A DNA stretch of 64,000 bases, from the NCBI GenBank assembly GCA_905182105.1, contig CAJJAR010000010.1, positions 41,119 to 105,118 of the forward strand, read 5' to 3'. The notes below the pieces were generated by a model. The model was given only the letters and a program-made list of their open reading frames with translations, was not told where the DNA came from and did not search any database. Numbering within the stretch: position 1 is the first letter of the stretch; each line of letters opens with the position of its first letter. Shown piece by piece: positions 50,137 to 59,113 of the stretch. The position numbers were made by a program, and so were the translations under genes. The stretch comes from an uncultured Paracoccaceae bacterium (GTDB taxonomy: Bacteria; Pseudomonadota; Alphaproteobacteria; Rhodobacterales; Rhodobacteraceae).

Positions 50137-50859
50137 ATGTCACGTATTGCCCTAGTTACAGGCGGCTCCCGAGGGATAGGCGCTGCAATTTCAATTGCTC
50201 TAAAAAATGCTGGTTATACTGTAGCAGCAACATACGCAGGCAACGACGGCGCTGCTGCGAAATTCACAAAAGAAACTGGAATCAGAAGCTATAAGTGGAA
50301 TGTAGCCGATTACGATGAAAGCGCTGCAGGTTCTGCACAAGTCGAAGCAGACCTAGGTCCGATTGATGTCGTCGTCGCAAACGCAGGCATCACCCGCGAT
50401 GCTCCATTTCATAAAATGACACCCCAACAATGGCATGAGGTTGTCGACACGAACCTAAATGGCGTTTTCAACACCGTTCATCCGCTGTGGAATGGGATGC
50501 GTGAACGTAAATTCGGCCGTGTAATCGTTATTAGCTCCATTAACGGTCAGAAGGGCCAGTTTGCTCAAGTTAATTACGCAGCGACCAAAGCAGGTGATTT
50601 AGGGATTGTTAAGTCATTGGCACAGGAAGGCGCGCGCGCAGGCATAACCGCAAATGCAATCTGCCCCGGTTACATAGCAACCGATATGGTAAAGGCAGTG
50701 CCAGAGAAAGTGCGTGACAGTATCGTCGCACAAATCCCAACTGGACGGTTGGGAGAGCCCGAAGAAATTGCGCGATGCGTTGCATTTCTAGCATCCGACG
50801 ATGCCAGCTTTATCAATGGTTCTACGATTACAGCCAACGGAGGCCAATTCTTCGTCTAA
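50137..50859 (+). CDS. phaB: Acetoacetyl-CoA reductase
   Basis: NADPH-dependent reduction of acetoacetyl-CoA to (R)-3-hydroxybutyryl-CoA. The 240-residue short-chain dehydrogenase has TGGSRGIGAAIS at residues 8-19, VANAGITRD near residue 86, and the catalytic Ser/Tyr/Lys in ISSINGQKG and NYAATKAGDLG. TTTAGGAG precedes the ATG. ATTACGTAAT at 50064-50073 and GTAAT-TAG-ATTAC at 50100-50112 are inverted repeats in its upstream region. It has its own terminator. Confidence 0.94.
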   Translation: MSRIALVTGGSRGIGAAISIALKNAGYTVAATYAGNDGAAAKFTKETGIRSYKWNVADYDESAAGSAQVEADLGPIDVVVANAGITRDAPFHKMTPQQWHEVVDTNLNGVFNTVHPLWNGMRERKFGRVIVISSINGQKGQFAQVNYAATKAGDLGIVKSLAQEGARAGITANAICPGYIATDMVKAVPEKVRDSIVAQIPTGRLGEPEEIARCVAFLASDDASFINGSTITANGGQFFV

Positions 50860-50878
50860 TCCACTCTTTAAATAAAAT

Positions 50879-50911
50879 AAGGCCGATCCGTTAGTACAGA
50901 TCGGCCTTTTC
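50879..50911 (+). terminator. Intrinsic terminator of phaB
   Basis: AAGGCCGATC pairs with GATCGGCCTT around an eleven-base loop and is followed by TT, about 20 bp after the phaB stop. Confidence 0.9.
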
Positions 50912-50937
50912 TTATCCCTTAAGAACGTAGCGAACCT

Positions 50938-51063
50938 TCAGCGGAAATATTTTTTACCAAACAACCAATTCCATGCGGCTTCTACAGCCAGCGCACGGCT
51001 TGCATGTGCCGCTTTGATTTCTTGTTGAACATCAGCGTGTGAAGATATTTCAAACATTTTCAT
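50938..51063 (-). CDS. Small 41-residue protein of unknown function
   Basis: A short leftward frame read from ATG 51061-51063, with AAGGATT ideally placed before it. The product begins MKMFEISSHADVQQEIKAA and ends WNWLFGKKYFR, predicted by eye to be an amphipathic helix with a Trp/Phe-rich basic tail. It resembles small Rhodobacterales proteins I recall of this kind (MFEISSHADVQ... type), but I do not assign a family name. It is too short for many gene callers. It sits between phaB and the LysR pseudogene. Confidence 0.62.
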   Translation of the reverse strand: MKMFEISSHADVQQEIKAAHASRALAVEAAWNWLFGKKYFR

Positions 51064-51168
51064 AATCCTTTGCATCAATTTTTTAACCTGGGACCTGTAT
51101 GCACCTTGAAAAAATTCACTAAAAACGAAACTTTTAAACCCATCAGTTAAGCTGGTTTAAACTGAAGG

Positions 51169-52099
51169 ATGACCGAACGCCTCCCACCACTCACCACATT
51201 GCGTGCATTTGATGCCGCTGCACGCCACATGTCATTTGCTAAGGCTGCAGATGAATTGCATGTCACACCTGCAGCTCTCAGTTAGCAAATCAAAGCTTTA
51301 GAGGAGCACCTGGGCAACCCACTGTTCCGCCGTCTGAATCGTGCTGTCGAACTGACCGAAGCAAGAAAAGTACTGGCACCTGGAGTTAAAGATGGGTTCC
51401 AAACTTTAGCAGCGGCATGGAGATCAACAGACCGCCAACAAGACAACAAAACACTGAATGTGACAGCGGACGGCCAAGTGGCTGGCCCCGCGTTTATATG
51501 AGTTTGCGCAAGCTCACCCAGAAATTGAGCTGCGGTTTTCGGCATCCCTTCGAATGATGGATTTTAGTCGTAACGGCATCAACGTGGCTGTTCGCTTTGG
51601 AAACAGCCGCGACACTGGTCTATTTTCCATGCCTTTGGCCTAGGAATGGGTGGCTCTAGTCATGACACCAAAACTGGCGAAACAGTTTCCCACTCCTGAA
51701 AGCCTGACAAAGGCACCCCTGATTATTGACCATGGTATTGATTTCTTAGACCCACCTGCTGGCTGGACAGAATGGTTTGCAGCGATGAACGTCAATGGTG
51801 GCCAAATTCACAACGTGCAATTTTCACAAGGCGATCACGCCGTTGATGCTGCACTTGCAGGTGCGGGCGTTGTGTTCGGCAGACGTGCGTTTGTTGTGAA
51901 CGAAATCGCCGAAGGCCGATTGATTATGCCCTTTAAGACCACACTAGGCACCGGAGCACGATTCAGATTCCTGTGTACTAAAGGGGTCGAGAATCAGCCA
52001 AAGATCAAAGCATTCCGTGAATGGATGATCGCTGAGATAAGAAAAACTGCAGATCTAACTGCAGGCCTGAAAATCATCCCAACTGGAAATCACAATTAA
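51169..52099 (+). pseudogene. LysR-family (GcvA-like) regulator, broken by two stops and a frameshift
   Basis: ATG 51169 starts RLPPLTTLRAFDAAARHMSFAKAADELHVTPAALS and then a TAG at 51283-51285 inside the winged-helix recognition region. The frame continues QIKALEEHLGNPLFRRLNRAVELTEA. Near 51465 the frame shifts and a short stretch (expected TAGPAFT) is lost; it then reads KWLAPRLYEFAQAHPEIELRF and RFGNSRDTGLF, meets a TAG at 51641, and runs on to 52099 with the effector-binding part. A functional repressor/activator cannot be made. Its target, possibly phaB, would have lost control. Confidence 0.82.
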
Positions 52100-52140
52100 A
52101 GAGATGGCGCAGTCACTCATACAACTGCGCCATACACAGA

Positions 52141-52305
52141 TTAGGTTGATAATCGCGAAATTTGCTCTTTCAGTCGAAGCTTTTGCTTCTTCATACTAGC
52201 CACTTCGATGTCATCACTTGCAGGCGCGCGCTGCGCCAATTCTACCGCGTGACTAAGAGTGGTGTGCTTTCTTTTCAGTTCTTCCAGATGCGAGTTTAAG
52301 CTCAT
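52141..52305 (-). CDS. YdcH family protein (DUF465)
   Basis: A 54-residue all-helical protein. ATG 52305 is preceded by GGGAGGATTGA, and the sequence SLNSHLEELKRKHTTLSHAV followed by KKQKLRLKEQISRL has the charged coiled-coil pattern of DUF465. The function of the family is unknown. It is convergent with the LysR pseudogene and co-directional with trmN6 and DUF2007, 100 bp downstream of the former. Confidence 0.82.
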   Translation of the reverse strand: MSLNSHLEELKRKHTTLSHAVELAQRAPASDDIEVASMKKQKLRLKEQISRLST

Positions 52306-52408
52306 TCAATCCTCCCTGCTGATAAAGTGCGTGATTTTATTGAACCATGAAAAATTCATTCTGTCACGCCGCGGAAACAGTCTGAGCATAATGGCGCTTA
52401 ACAGCCGG

Positions 52409-53146
52409 TTAAAACTTCAGCGCTGCGCCATCTCGCAAAACCGCTTTGATTTCAGGTAGGTAGCTATCGCCATCACGCTCATGGCGATCACCGAGATGCA
52501 GAATGCACGGCGAAAGTAATTCAAATGAAGCGCGTCCGTCCTTTTTTGCCCGTAAAATTACTAACTCAGCCTTGCGCCCAACTCGTGGCGCAAGTGGGAG
52601 AACCTGTACGCTCCCCAATACTTTTGGAAGGGCTGACAAAAGATCGATCAGTCGCTCAGCACGGTGAATTACGTGAACGTGCCCCCTTGGCTTCAATCTT
52701 TTCGCCGCGGCCTTCATCCAAGCAGACAATGGAGTGTCTTCACCCAACGCTCCTTCCCTCCCAGTGTTGCGTGCCACCACACTGGCAGCGCGGTCATAAT
52801 AGGGTGGGTTGGCAAGTACGTGGTGAAACTGCTTTTGACGAATTTCATCCGGAAGGTTTTCCAAGTCAGCACAGACCGTTTCAAGGCCATTTTTTCGTGC
52901 CAGTACGGCGTATTCCAGTTGACGCTCAACTCCAGTCAATTTTAGGCTTGGAATTCTGGCCCCAAGACATAATGCCGCAGCACCAACACCACATCCTAAA
53001 TCTAAAACGGCCTCACCTTCCTTGGCATTCACTGTCGCCGCTAGAAACACAGGATCAACGCCAGCTCTGTATCCATTTTTTGGCTGTAATAACCGAAGCT
53101 TACCACCTAAAAAGGCATCATGCGTCAGATCATCAAAACTGGTCAT
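52409..53146 (-). CDS. tRNA1(Val) (adenine-N6)-methyltransferase-like protein
   Basis: A 245-residue class I methyltransferase with the N6-adenine signature NPPYYDRAASV near residue 118 and the SAM loop VLDLGCGVGAAALCLG near residue 50. It is similar to TrmN6/YfiC, which methylates A37 of tRNA1(Val). It overlaps the DUF2007 gene by four bases and is divergent from the prenyl synthase gene. The target RNA in this organism is not shown. Confidence 0.88.
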   Translation of the reverse strand: MTSFDDLTHDAFLGGKLRLLQPKNGYRAGVDPVFLAATVNAKEGEAVLDLGCGVGAAALCLGARIPSLKLTGVERQLEYAVLARKNGLETVCADLENLPDEIRQKQFHHVLANPPYYDRAASVVARNTGREGALGEDTPLSAWMKAAAKRLKPRGHVHVIHRAERLIDLLSALPKVLGSVQVLPLAPRVGRKAELVILRAKKDGRASFELLSPCILHLGDRHERDGDSYLPEIKAVLRDGAALKF

Positions 53147-53358
53147 ACGCCGAGGGGAATATCATTGTCGGACATAACTTTGACAGCCATATCATGATCG
53201 TCAGGACGAACCATCAATCGACGCGGGAATATCCCAATGCCACCTTCCAACACGCTCATATTTACGTCCATTTGAAAGCAAGCTATATCCTCACCAGACA
53301 GAAGGGCCGTGGCAAAGGCAATAATCGTTGGATCGGTGCTGCGTAATAATTCCTTCAT
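53143..53358 (-). CDS. DUF2007 small protein
   Basis: A 71-residue protein of the DUF2007 (putative signal-transducing) family: KELLRSTDPTIIAFATALLSGEDIACFQMD, then a hydrophobic/charged C-terminal part RRLMVRPDDHDMAVKVM. It overlaps the downstream trmN6-like gene by four bases and is divergent from the prenyl synthase across a short gap, an arrangement seen in Rhodobacterales. The function is unknown. Confidence 0.85.
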   Translation of the reverse strand: MKELLRSTDPTIIAFATALLSGEDIACFQMDVNMSVLEGGIGIFPRRLMVRPDDHDMAVKVMSDNDIPLGV

Positions 53359-53415
53359 GTATCACTATGTAATGACATGCAGCCTCACAGTCGAGGGGCC
53401 GCGCGGGGAAATCAG

Positions 53416-54417
53416 ATGGCCAACTCGAACGCACAGCAAAAACCGCACGACCAGATGGCAGCCTATTTGGCTGATGATTTGGTCGATGTTAATGCTTTGA
53501 TACGCGCCCGCATGGCATCAGAATACGCCCCACGGATTCCAGAAGTGACTGCGCATTTGGTTGAGGCAGGCGGCAAACGTTTGCGCCCGATGTTGACATT
53601 GGCAGCCGCACGGATGTGTGGGTATGAGGGCCCATTCCACATCCACTTGGCCGCTACCGTAGAATTCATTCACACAGCAACCTTGCTGCATGACGATGTG
53701 GTTGATGAAAGCGCACAGCGTCGTGGTCGTCCAACTGCAAACCTTTTGTGGGACAATCAGTCCTCAGTTTTGGTTGGTGACTACCTATTTTCACGCTCGT
53801 TCCAATTGATGGTCGAAACGGGGTCAATGCGTGTCCTAGACATCCTCGCCAACGCTTCAGCGACGATTGCTGAAGGCGAGGTGCTACAACTCACAGCAGC
53901 CCGCGACATCGCAACGACAGAAGCCACTTACTTACAAATTATCCGTGGGAAAACGGCAGCATTGTTTTCAGCAGCTACCGAAGTTGGCGGCGTGATTGCT
54001 GGGGCTGATGAAACGTTGGTGAAAGCACTCTTCGACTATGGTGACGCTTTGGGCATCGCGTTCCAAACCGTTGATGACCTCCTTGATTATCAAGGCCAGT
54101 CTGCCTCAACGGGCAAAAACATCGGTGACGACTTTCGTGAACGCAAACTGACATTACCAGTTATCAAGGCAATCACAAAAGCTGATCCCAAAGAACATGC
54201 GTTCTGGAAGCGGACAATCGAAAAAGGCCAGCAAGAAGAGGGCGACCTTGAAACTGCAATTGCATTGTTGAACAAACATGGTGCTTTGGCTGACACGCGC
54301 GATGAGGCAATTGCTTGGGCAGCGAAAAGCACGGCTGCAATCTCGTCATTGCCTGAGCACCCAGTTAAACAGATGCTGATCGATCTCGCAGACTATGTTG
54401 TGGAACGGACCAACTAA
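53416..54417 (+). CDS. ddsA: Polyprenyl (octa-/deca-prenyl) diphosphate synthase
   Basis: Builds the long isoprenoid side chain of ubiquinone from IPP and farnesyl-PP. The 333-residue protein has the first DDxxD motif in LLHDDVVDESAQRRG near residue 90, and the second in QTVDDLLDYQGQ near residue 217. The residues deciding chain length (before the first motif) are not diagnosed by eye, so C40 or C50 product is uncertain; marine alphaproteobacteria mostly make Q-10. ATG 53416 follows a GGGGAAA site. Its stop overlaps ispE on the other strand by four bases. Confidence 0.9.
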   Translation: MANSNAQQKPHDQMAAYLADDLVDVNALIRARMASEYAPRIPEVTAHLVEAGGKRLRPMLTLAAARMCGYEGPFHIHLAATVEFIHTATLLHDDVVDESAQRRGRPTANLLWDNQSSVLVGDYLFSRSFQLMVETGSMRVLDILANASATIAEGEVLQLTAARDIATTEATYLQIIRGKTAALFSAATEVGGVIAGADETLVKALFDYGDALGIAFQTVDDLLDYQGQSASTGKNIGDDFRERKLTLPVIKAITKADPKEHAFWKRTIEKGQQEEGDLETAIALLNKHGALADTRDEAIAWAAKSTAAISSLPEHPVKQMLIDLADYVVERTN

Positions 54418-55229
54418 GCCGTAAAGACTTTGGCATCAGCCACCCACCAATGTGGATGGGCTTTTTGAATACGCTGCGCTGCTTCACCTGCGTCTTTGGC
54501 ACTTGGGTAGAGACCAAAACAAGTTGCTCCTGACCCTGACATGCGGGTAACGGCCGAATCCGACAAAGCTGCCAACGCGTCATCAATAACGGGCTGGATC
54601 GCAACAGCGGGCGCTTGCAGATCATTGCGCTGGCCATCCAACCACGCACAGAACTCTTTAAAATCCTTCCAATTCGGCATCACGGCCACCATCTTTGGGT
54701 TTATTTTGGTTTTCAGCGCTGAAAATACCATCGGCGTTGGAACATCCACGCGCGGATTCACTAAAACAATCCACATATCTGGCAAGTATGGCACGTTCGT
54801 TAAAACGTCGCCTATCCCTTGCATACGCTGCGGGGAGCTAGAAACGCATACAGGAACATCAGCACCCAAGGATGCTACATCCCTATCGATTGAATTGCCA
54901 AGTTGCATTGCAACACGCAGCATAGCCGCGGCATCCGCCGATCCACCGCCAATGCCAGCAGCGTTCGGCAATTGCTTTTCCAAATCAATGTCAGCGGTAA
55001 AACCACATGCAGCGGCAGCTTTCCAAACAAGGTTACTACTATCTGTCGGAACGCCCTCAGAATATATTCCACTCACCCTAAGCGACATTTTCTTTGCGGG
55101 TGTCACGATTAACCTGTCGCCAACATCCGCAAAGACAACGAGAGAATCCAACCGATGATACCCATCACTGCGCTGGCCGGTCACGTGCAGCGTTAGATTA
55201 ATCTTCGCGGGTGCGAAGGCTTCAATCAT
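54414..55229 (-). CDS. ispE: 4-diphosphocytidyl-2-C-methyl-D-erythritol kinase
   Basis: GHMP-family kinase of the MEP pathway for isoprenoid precursors, supplying the nearby prenyl synthase. The 271-residue protein has the ATP loop GIGGGSADAAAMLR near residue 92 and FAPAKINLTLHVTG at the N-terminus; the C-terminal GSGATCFGLY is the third GHMP motif. ATG 55229 overlaps the TPR-gene stop by eight bases; the TTG further upstream is less likely. Confidence 0.93.
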   Translation of the reverse strand: MIEAFAPAKINLTLHVTGQRSDGYHRLDSLVVFADVGDRLIVTPAKKMSLRVSGIYSEGVPTDSSNLVWKAAAACGFTADIDLEKQLPNAAGIGGGSADAAAMLRVAMQLGNSIDRDVASLGADVPVCVSSSPQRMQGIGDVLTNVPYLPDMWIVLVNPRVDVPTPMVFSALKTKINPKMVAVMPNWKDFKEFCAWLDGQRNDLQAPAVAIQPVIDDALAALSDSAVTRMSGSGATCFGLYPSAKDAGEAAQRIQKAHPHWWVADAKVFTA

Positions 55230-56937
55230 AGATTGCAACCTTCAGCGGCTCTGCACCTTCTTCAAGCAGTACAGCATCCAATCCAACTTCCAATTTACGA
55301 CGCATACGATCTGGGTCAGCTTCGCCATCAACCTCAGTTAGATCTACAAACGACAAGGCGCGGTTCCACTGAAACTCTGCTTCGCGTTTGCGGCCCACAG
55401 CCCAATACACATCACCTAGATGATCGTTCACGACAGGATCAACGGCCATTAATTCAACGGCCCGTTCCATATGTGCGACGGCTTCACCGTAGCGACCCAA
55501 ACGGTATAAAATCCAACCAAGTGAATCCACGATAAACCCGCTGTCTGGGCGTGCCGCCACAGCGCGTTCTATCATATCAAGAGCCTCAGCCAAATTGATC
55601 TGCTTCTCGACCATCGAGTAGCCAAGATAGTTTAGAACTTGAGGATGTTCAGGGTTCAACTCCAAGGCAGCACGAAAATCGGCTTCAGCCTTTTCCCAGT
55701 TATCTAAGCGTTCATGCGCAATTGCGCGAGCGTAGAGGACGAACCAGCGGCCACGTGAACCTTCAGGGATCAATTCAAGCGCCCGATCGTATGAAGACAC
55801 AGCCTTTGTAAATCTATCTTGGCTGCGCAACGCATCGCCAAGCGTGGAATGAACAATGGCCATCTTTGGGAAACGGTGTGCAAGTTGCCTCAGAACTTCG
55901 ATTGCTGCGTCAGGCTTCCCTAAACTGCGCAAAGCTGCGGCGCGCCCTAACTCGGATGCATGTGATGCAGTGTCGGCGCTTGGAACCTTTTTATAAACTT
56001 CAATGGCCAAACCAAATTGCCCAAGTTCTTCCAATAGCTTTGCGTTAAGTAACAGTGCATCGATGTGATCAGGACGCAATGCATAGGCAAGGCGGCCATA
56101 TAACAAAGTATAATCAGCATCAGCTTCGCCGCGTAATGCCCCCCCAAGGGAATAAAAAACCTCGGCGATACCATCGCTTGCCGATGTTGCATGCGTGAAC
56201 GGCACCTTTTTTCCACTTTCTAACGCGGCCAAAAGTCCATCTAATTCAGGGTCTGTTGCATCGCCGAAGGCAAGGCGCAGCGACTGGACTGCATCAGCGT
56301 TACGATCAAGTTGTGATAACACTTCGGCACGCGCCATTGCCCCACGGCGTGTAGCAGATGCGCCATCTGCATTGCTGCTAGAGAATAGACTATTAGCACC
56401 TTCAAAGTCACCAACAACCGCGAATGCCATTGCCTTGTGGTAGGTAGCAAAACTGGACATCCCTGGTTTTTCAGCAACAACGTCAAACTCTTCAAAAGCA
56501 GCCGCAGCTTTGCCCTGCCCTAATTTGGCCCATGCTGAAACCAACGTATCGACCAAGGGCCCAATGCCTCCATTGTCGCCCGTGCGGGCAATAACTCCAT
56601 CAAAGTCTTCACGCATGACCAAATCAGCGATCAAAACCATACTTGCTGTTTGGCTACGCAATTCCAGCTGTTCAATTGCTTTTGCAATCGGAACAGCCTG
56701 TTTAATCTTCCCCAGCGCCAAAAGCGATGAAACAGCACCCTCCATCAGTTCTGGATTGGCACGGTCACGTGCGAGCGATTTGACAAAATAGGTTGATGCA
56801 TTTTTGAAATCGTTCTGCGACGCTGCCTGACGCCCAGCCAGATAGGCCCCGGAAACACTTTGCGCTAAAGCCTGAGGTGCGCCTACGCTGACAGAAAAAG
56901 TTATCGCCACAGCAGTAGACATCAAAAATCGGATCAC
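55222..56937 (-). CDS. Tetratricopeptide-repeat protein, secreted
   Basis: A 571-residue protein with an N-terminal signal peptide (FLMSTAVAITFSVSVGAPQALAQ cleaved after ALA). The rest is a series of TPR-like helical pairs, for example SLGKPDAAIEVLRQLAHRFPKM and NWEKAEADFRAALELNPEHP, the last ones well matched (AEADFRAALELNPEHPQVLNYLGYSM). Such periplasmic TPR proteins usually scaffold assembly or transport. The partner is unknown. It overlaps ispE and so may be co-transcribed with it. Confidence 0.88.
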   Translation of the reverse strand: MIRFLMSTAVAITFSVSVGAPQALAQSVSGAYLAGRQAASQNDFKNASTYFVKSLARDRANPELMEGAVSSLLALGKIKQAVPIAKAIEQLELRSQTASMVLIADLVMREDFDGVIARTGDNGGIGPLVDTLVSAWAKLGQGKAAAAFEEFDVVAEKPGMSSFATYHKAMAFAVVGDFEGANSLFSSSNADGASATRRGAMARAEVLSQLDRNADAVQSLRLAFGDATDPELDGLLAALESGKKVPFTHATSASDGIAEVFYSLGGALRGEADADYTLLYGRLAYALRPDHIDALLLNAKLLEELGQFGLAIEVYKKVPSADTASHASELGRAAALRSLGKPDAAIEVLRQLAHRFPKMAIVHSTLGDALRSQDRFTKAVSSYDRALELIPEGSRGRWFVLYARAIAHERLDNWEKAEADFRAALELNPEHPQVLNYLGYSMVEKQINLAEALDMIERAVAARPDSGFIVDSLGWILYRLGRYGEAVAHMERAVELMAVDPVVNDHLGDVYWAVGRKREAEFQWNRALSFVDLTEVDGEADPDRMRRKLEVGLDAVLLEEGAEPLKVAIYD

Positions 56938-57048
56938 AGCGTCGCCTCATGTTTGGTTGAGCCCAAAGCTAGCACGTCAGCAAAAAGGTGCAATGGCTGG
57001 GGACCCTTACAGGTCACATTCGGCACACAGACGCGTGATCTAAAATGC

Positions 57049-57071
57049 AAAAAGGCGGACTTTAGCCCGCC
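57049..57071 (-). terminator. Intrinsic terminator of the ETF-QO gene
   Basis: In the leftward direction GGCGGGC-TAAA-GTCCGCC is followed by TTTTT, about 30 bp after the ETF-QO stop. Confidence 0.85.
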
Positions 57072-57098
57072 TTTCCGCTTCTTCAGTTATTTAATCGC

Positions 57099-58748
57099 CT
57101 ACATGTTTGGATAGTTCGGCCCATCACCGCCTTGCGGCGTCGTCCAGTTGATGTTCTGGCTTGGGTCTTTGATATCGCATGTTTTACAATGCACGCAGTT
57201 TTGGAAGTTAATAACAAACTTGGTGTCTTTGCCCACCTCCTCAACAAACTCATAAACGCCTGCTGGGCAGTAACGGGCCGACGGGCCTGCGTATTTCTCA
57301 AGGTTCACGCCGACAGGAACACTTGGATCCATCAAATGCAGGTGAGCAGGTTGGGACTCTTCATGGTTGGTGAATGAATATGCAACGTTAGTAAGGCGAT
57401 CAAAGGACAATTTGCCGTCCGGCTTTGGATAATTAATCGGTTTATGTTTGCTTGCTTCTTCCGTGCTGTGAGCATCATTTTTGCCGTGCTTGAGCGTACC
57501 CAGAAGCGAGAACCCCAGGGTGTTGCACCACATGTCAAAACCACCAACGACCAGGGACGTCACCAAACCAAATTTTGACCAAAGAGGCTTTACGTTACGC
57601 ACTTTTTTAAGGTCTTTGCCAATCGCACCCTCACGAACGTCAACCTCATAGGCTGTCAATTCATCGCCAGAGCGATCCGCTTTGATTGCAGCCGTTGCTG
57701 CCTCAGCCGCTGCCATACCGGACAACATCGCATTATGATTGCCCTTGATGCGCGGCACGTTGACCATACCCACAGAACAGCCCAACAAAGCCACGCCCGG
57801 TGCAACCATCTTAGGCATGGATTGATATCCACCTTCAGAAATCGCGCGCGCACCGTAAGCTACGCGTTTGCCGCCTTCCAACAGATCCTTCATCATAGGA
57901 TGATGTTTGAAACGCTGGAACTCCATGTAAGGGAACATGTGCGGGTTTTTGTAGTTCAGGTGGACAACAAAACCGACGTAGACTTGGTTGTTCTCAAGGT
58001 GATAAACGAACGAACCACCACCCGCGTTAGAGTTTAGCGGCCAACCCATTGTGTGGGTGACTGTGCCCTCTTTGTGCTTGGCTGGATCAATCTCCCAGAT
58101 CTCTTTCATGCCAAGGCCAAACTTTTGTGGCTCGTGTCCGTCAGACAAGTGATATTTCGCAATAACTTCTTTGGACAATGATCCGCGTACTCCCTCGGAA
58201 AGGAACACGTATTTGCCGTGCAATTCCATGCCGACTTCGGTGGTTTCACCTATAGATCCGTCAGCTTCTAGACCGAAAACACCAGCGACGACGCCTTTTA
58301 CTTCACCGTTGTCACCGTAAACCAATTCGGAACACGCCATACCAGGAAAAATTTCAACACCCAGCTCTTCAGCTTGTTCTGCCATCCAACGGCACACATT
58401 GCCCATAGATACAATATAGTTATGATGGTTGTTCATCAGTGGTGGCATCGGCGCATTTGGGATGCGAAACTGGCCTGCCTCGCCAAGCATGTAAAAGTTG
58501 TCTTCTTTCACGGGCGTGTTCAAAGGCGCGCCTTTGGCTTTCCAGTCTGGGATCAATGCATCCAGTCCACATGGGTCCAGTACAGCACCGGATAGGATAT
58601 GCGCTCCAACTTCAGAGCCTTTTTCCAACACCACAACGTTGCAATCTGCATCCAGCTGTTTCAAGCGAATGGCAGCCGATAAACCAGCTGGTCCAGCGCC
58701 AACGATGACAACGTCATATTCCATTGTTTCGCGTTCAATTTGAGCCAT
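57099..58748 (-). CDS. Electron-transfer flavoprotein-ubiquinone oxidoreductase
   Basis: Passes electrons from ETF (fatty acid and amino acid oxidation) to ubiquinone at the inner membrane. The 549-residue protein has the FAD Rossmann motif VVIVGAGPAGLSAAIRLKQ at residues 13-31, a UQ-binding membrane-associated region around 260-300 (FVYHLENNQVYVGFVVHLNY), and the C-terminal 4Fe-4S motif NCVHCKTCDIKDPSQNINW near residue 517. Length fits. Electron carriers ETF alpha/beta are not nearby. Confidence 0.94.
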   Translation of the reverse strand: MAQIERETMEYDVVIVGAGPAGLSAAIRLKQLDADCNVVVLEKGSEVGAHILSGAVLDPCGLDALIPDWKAKGAPLNTPVKEDNFYMLGEAGQFRIPNAPMPPLMNNHHNYIVSMGNVCRWMAEQAEELGVEIFPGMACSELVYGDNGEVKGVVAGVFGLEADGSIGETTEVGMELHGKYVFLSEGVRGSLSKEVIAKYHLSDGHEPQKFGLGMKEIWEIDPAKHKEGTVTHTMGWPLNSNAGGGSFVYHLENNQVYVGFVVHLNYKNPHMFPYMEFQRFKHHPMMKDLLEGGKRVAYGARAISEGGYQSMPKMVAPGVALLGCSVGMVNVPRIKGNHNAMLSGMAAAEAATAAIKADRSGDELTAYEVDVREGAIGKDLKKVRNVKPLWSKFGLVTSLVVGGFDMWCNTLGFSLLGTLKHGKNDAHSTEEASKHKPINYPKPDGKLSFDRLTNVAYSFTNHEESQPAHLHLMDPSVPVGVNLEKYAGPSARYCPAGVYEFVEEVGKDTKFVINFQNCVHCKTCDIKDPSQNINWTTPQGGDGPNYPNM

Positions 58749-59113
58749 TCTGTGGGTCCTTTTTCTTCGGTGTCGAATTCAACGGTTCGACTGAAATATT
58801 CTTTCACATTTTGCTACCCCAGCAGGCAGATCAATGCAATCTCGACACAACGTAAATCAAATACGGTTTCGTTGTATGCCTTAGAACCGTCCAACCACTG
58901 TCTCAGCACGTCAAATTTCACTTTCCATTAGCTAACCTACGGTTCTTGCCCGCAATCAGGGCTGTTACAAACGGGCGCACGCGATGCAACACAATTGCTA
59001 AGAACAGCTCAACATGTTTAGAACACTTGCATTTACATGCCCCTTTAGGTCATTTGGAACCTAACCTTTAACAGCGGCCCGTTTGGGCCGCTTTTCACAG
59101 TTGGACGAATGTT
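58749..59113. other. Long greA upstream region with possible leader RNA
   Basis: 365 bp between the divergent ETF-QO gene and greA. No open frame with a start site and family-like sequence is seen. The only structured part is the terminator-like hairpin at 59073-59095, which ends 18 bp before greA. A weak promoter pair TTGCTA (58995) and TTTAGA (59017) is possible for a short leader, but the match is poor. Confidence 0.45.
59073..59095 (+). terminator. Intrinsic terminator-like hairpin in the greA leader
   Basis: AGCGGCCC-GTTT-GGGCCGCT with a following TTT, located immediately upstream of the greA ATG. No rightward gene ends before it, so it would stop transcription before greA, as an attenuator or the 3' end of a leader small RNA. 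E. coli makes a leader RNA (GraL) from such a site; the parallel is by position, not by sequence. Confidence 0.7.

Noticed and set aside
52525..53346. A 273-codon rightward open frame opposite the trmN6-like and DUF2007 genes
   Set aside because: It is antisense to two clear genes with family motifs and has no recognisable protein features.
54541..55158. A 205-codon rightward open frame opposite ispE
   Set aside because: Shadow of ispE, without family-like sequence.
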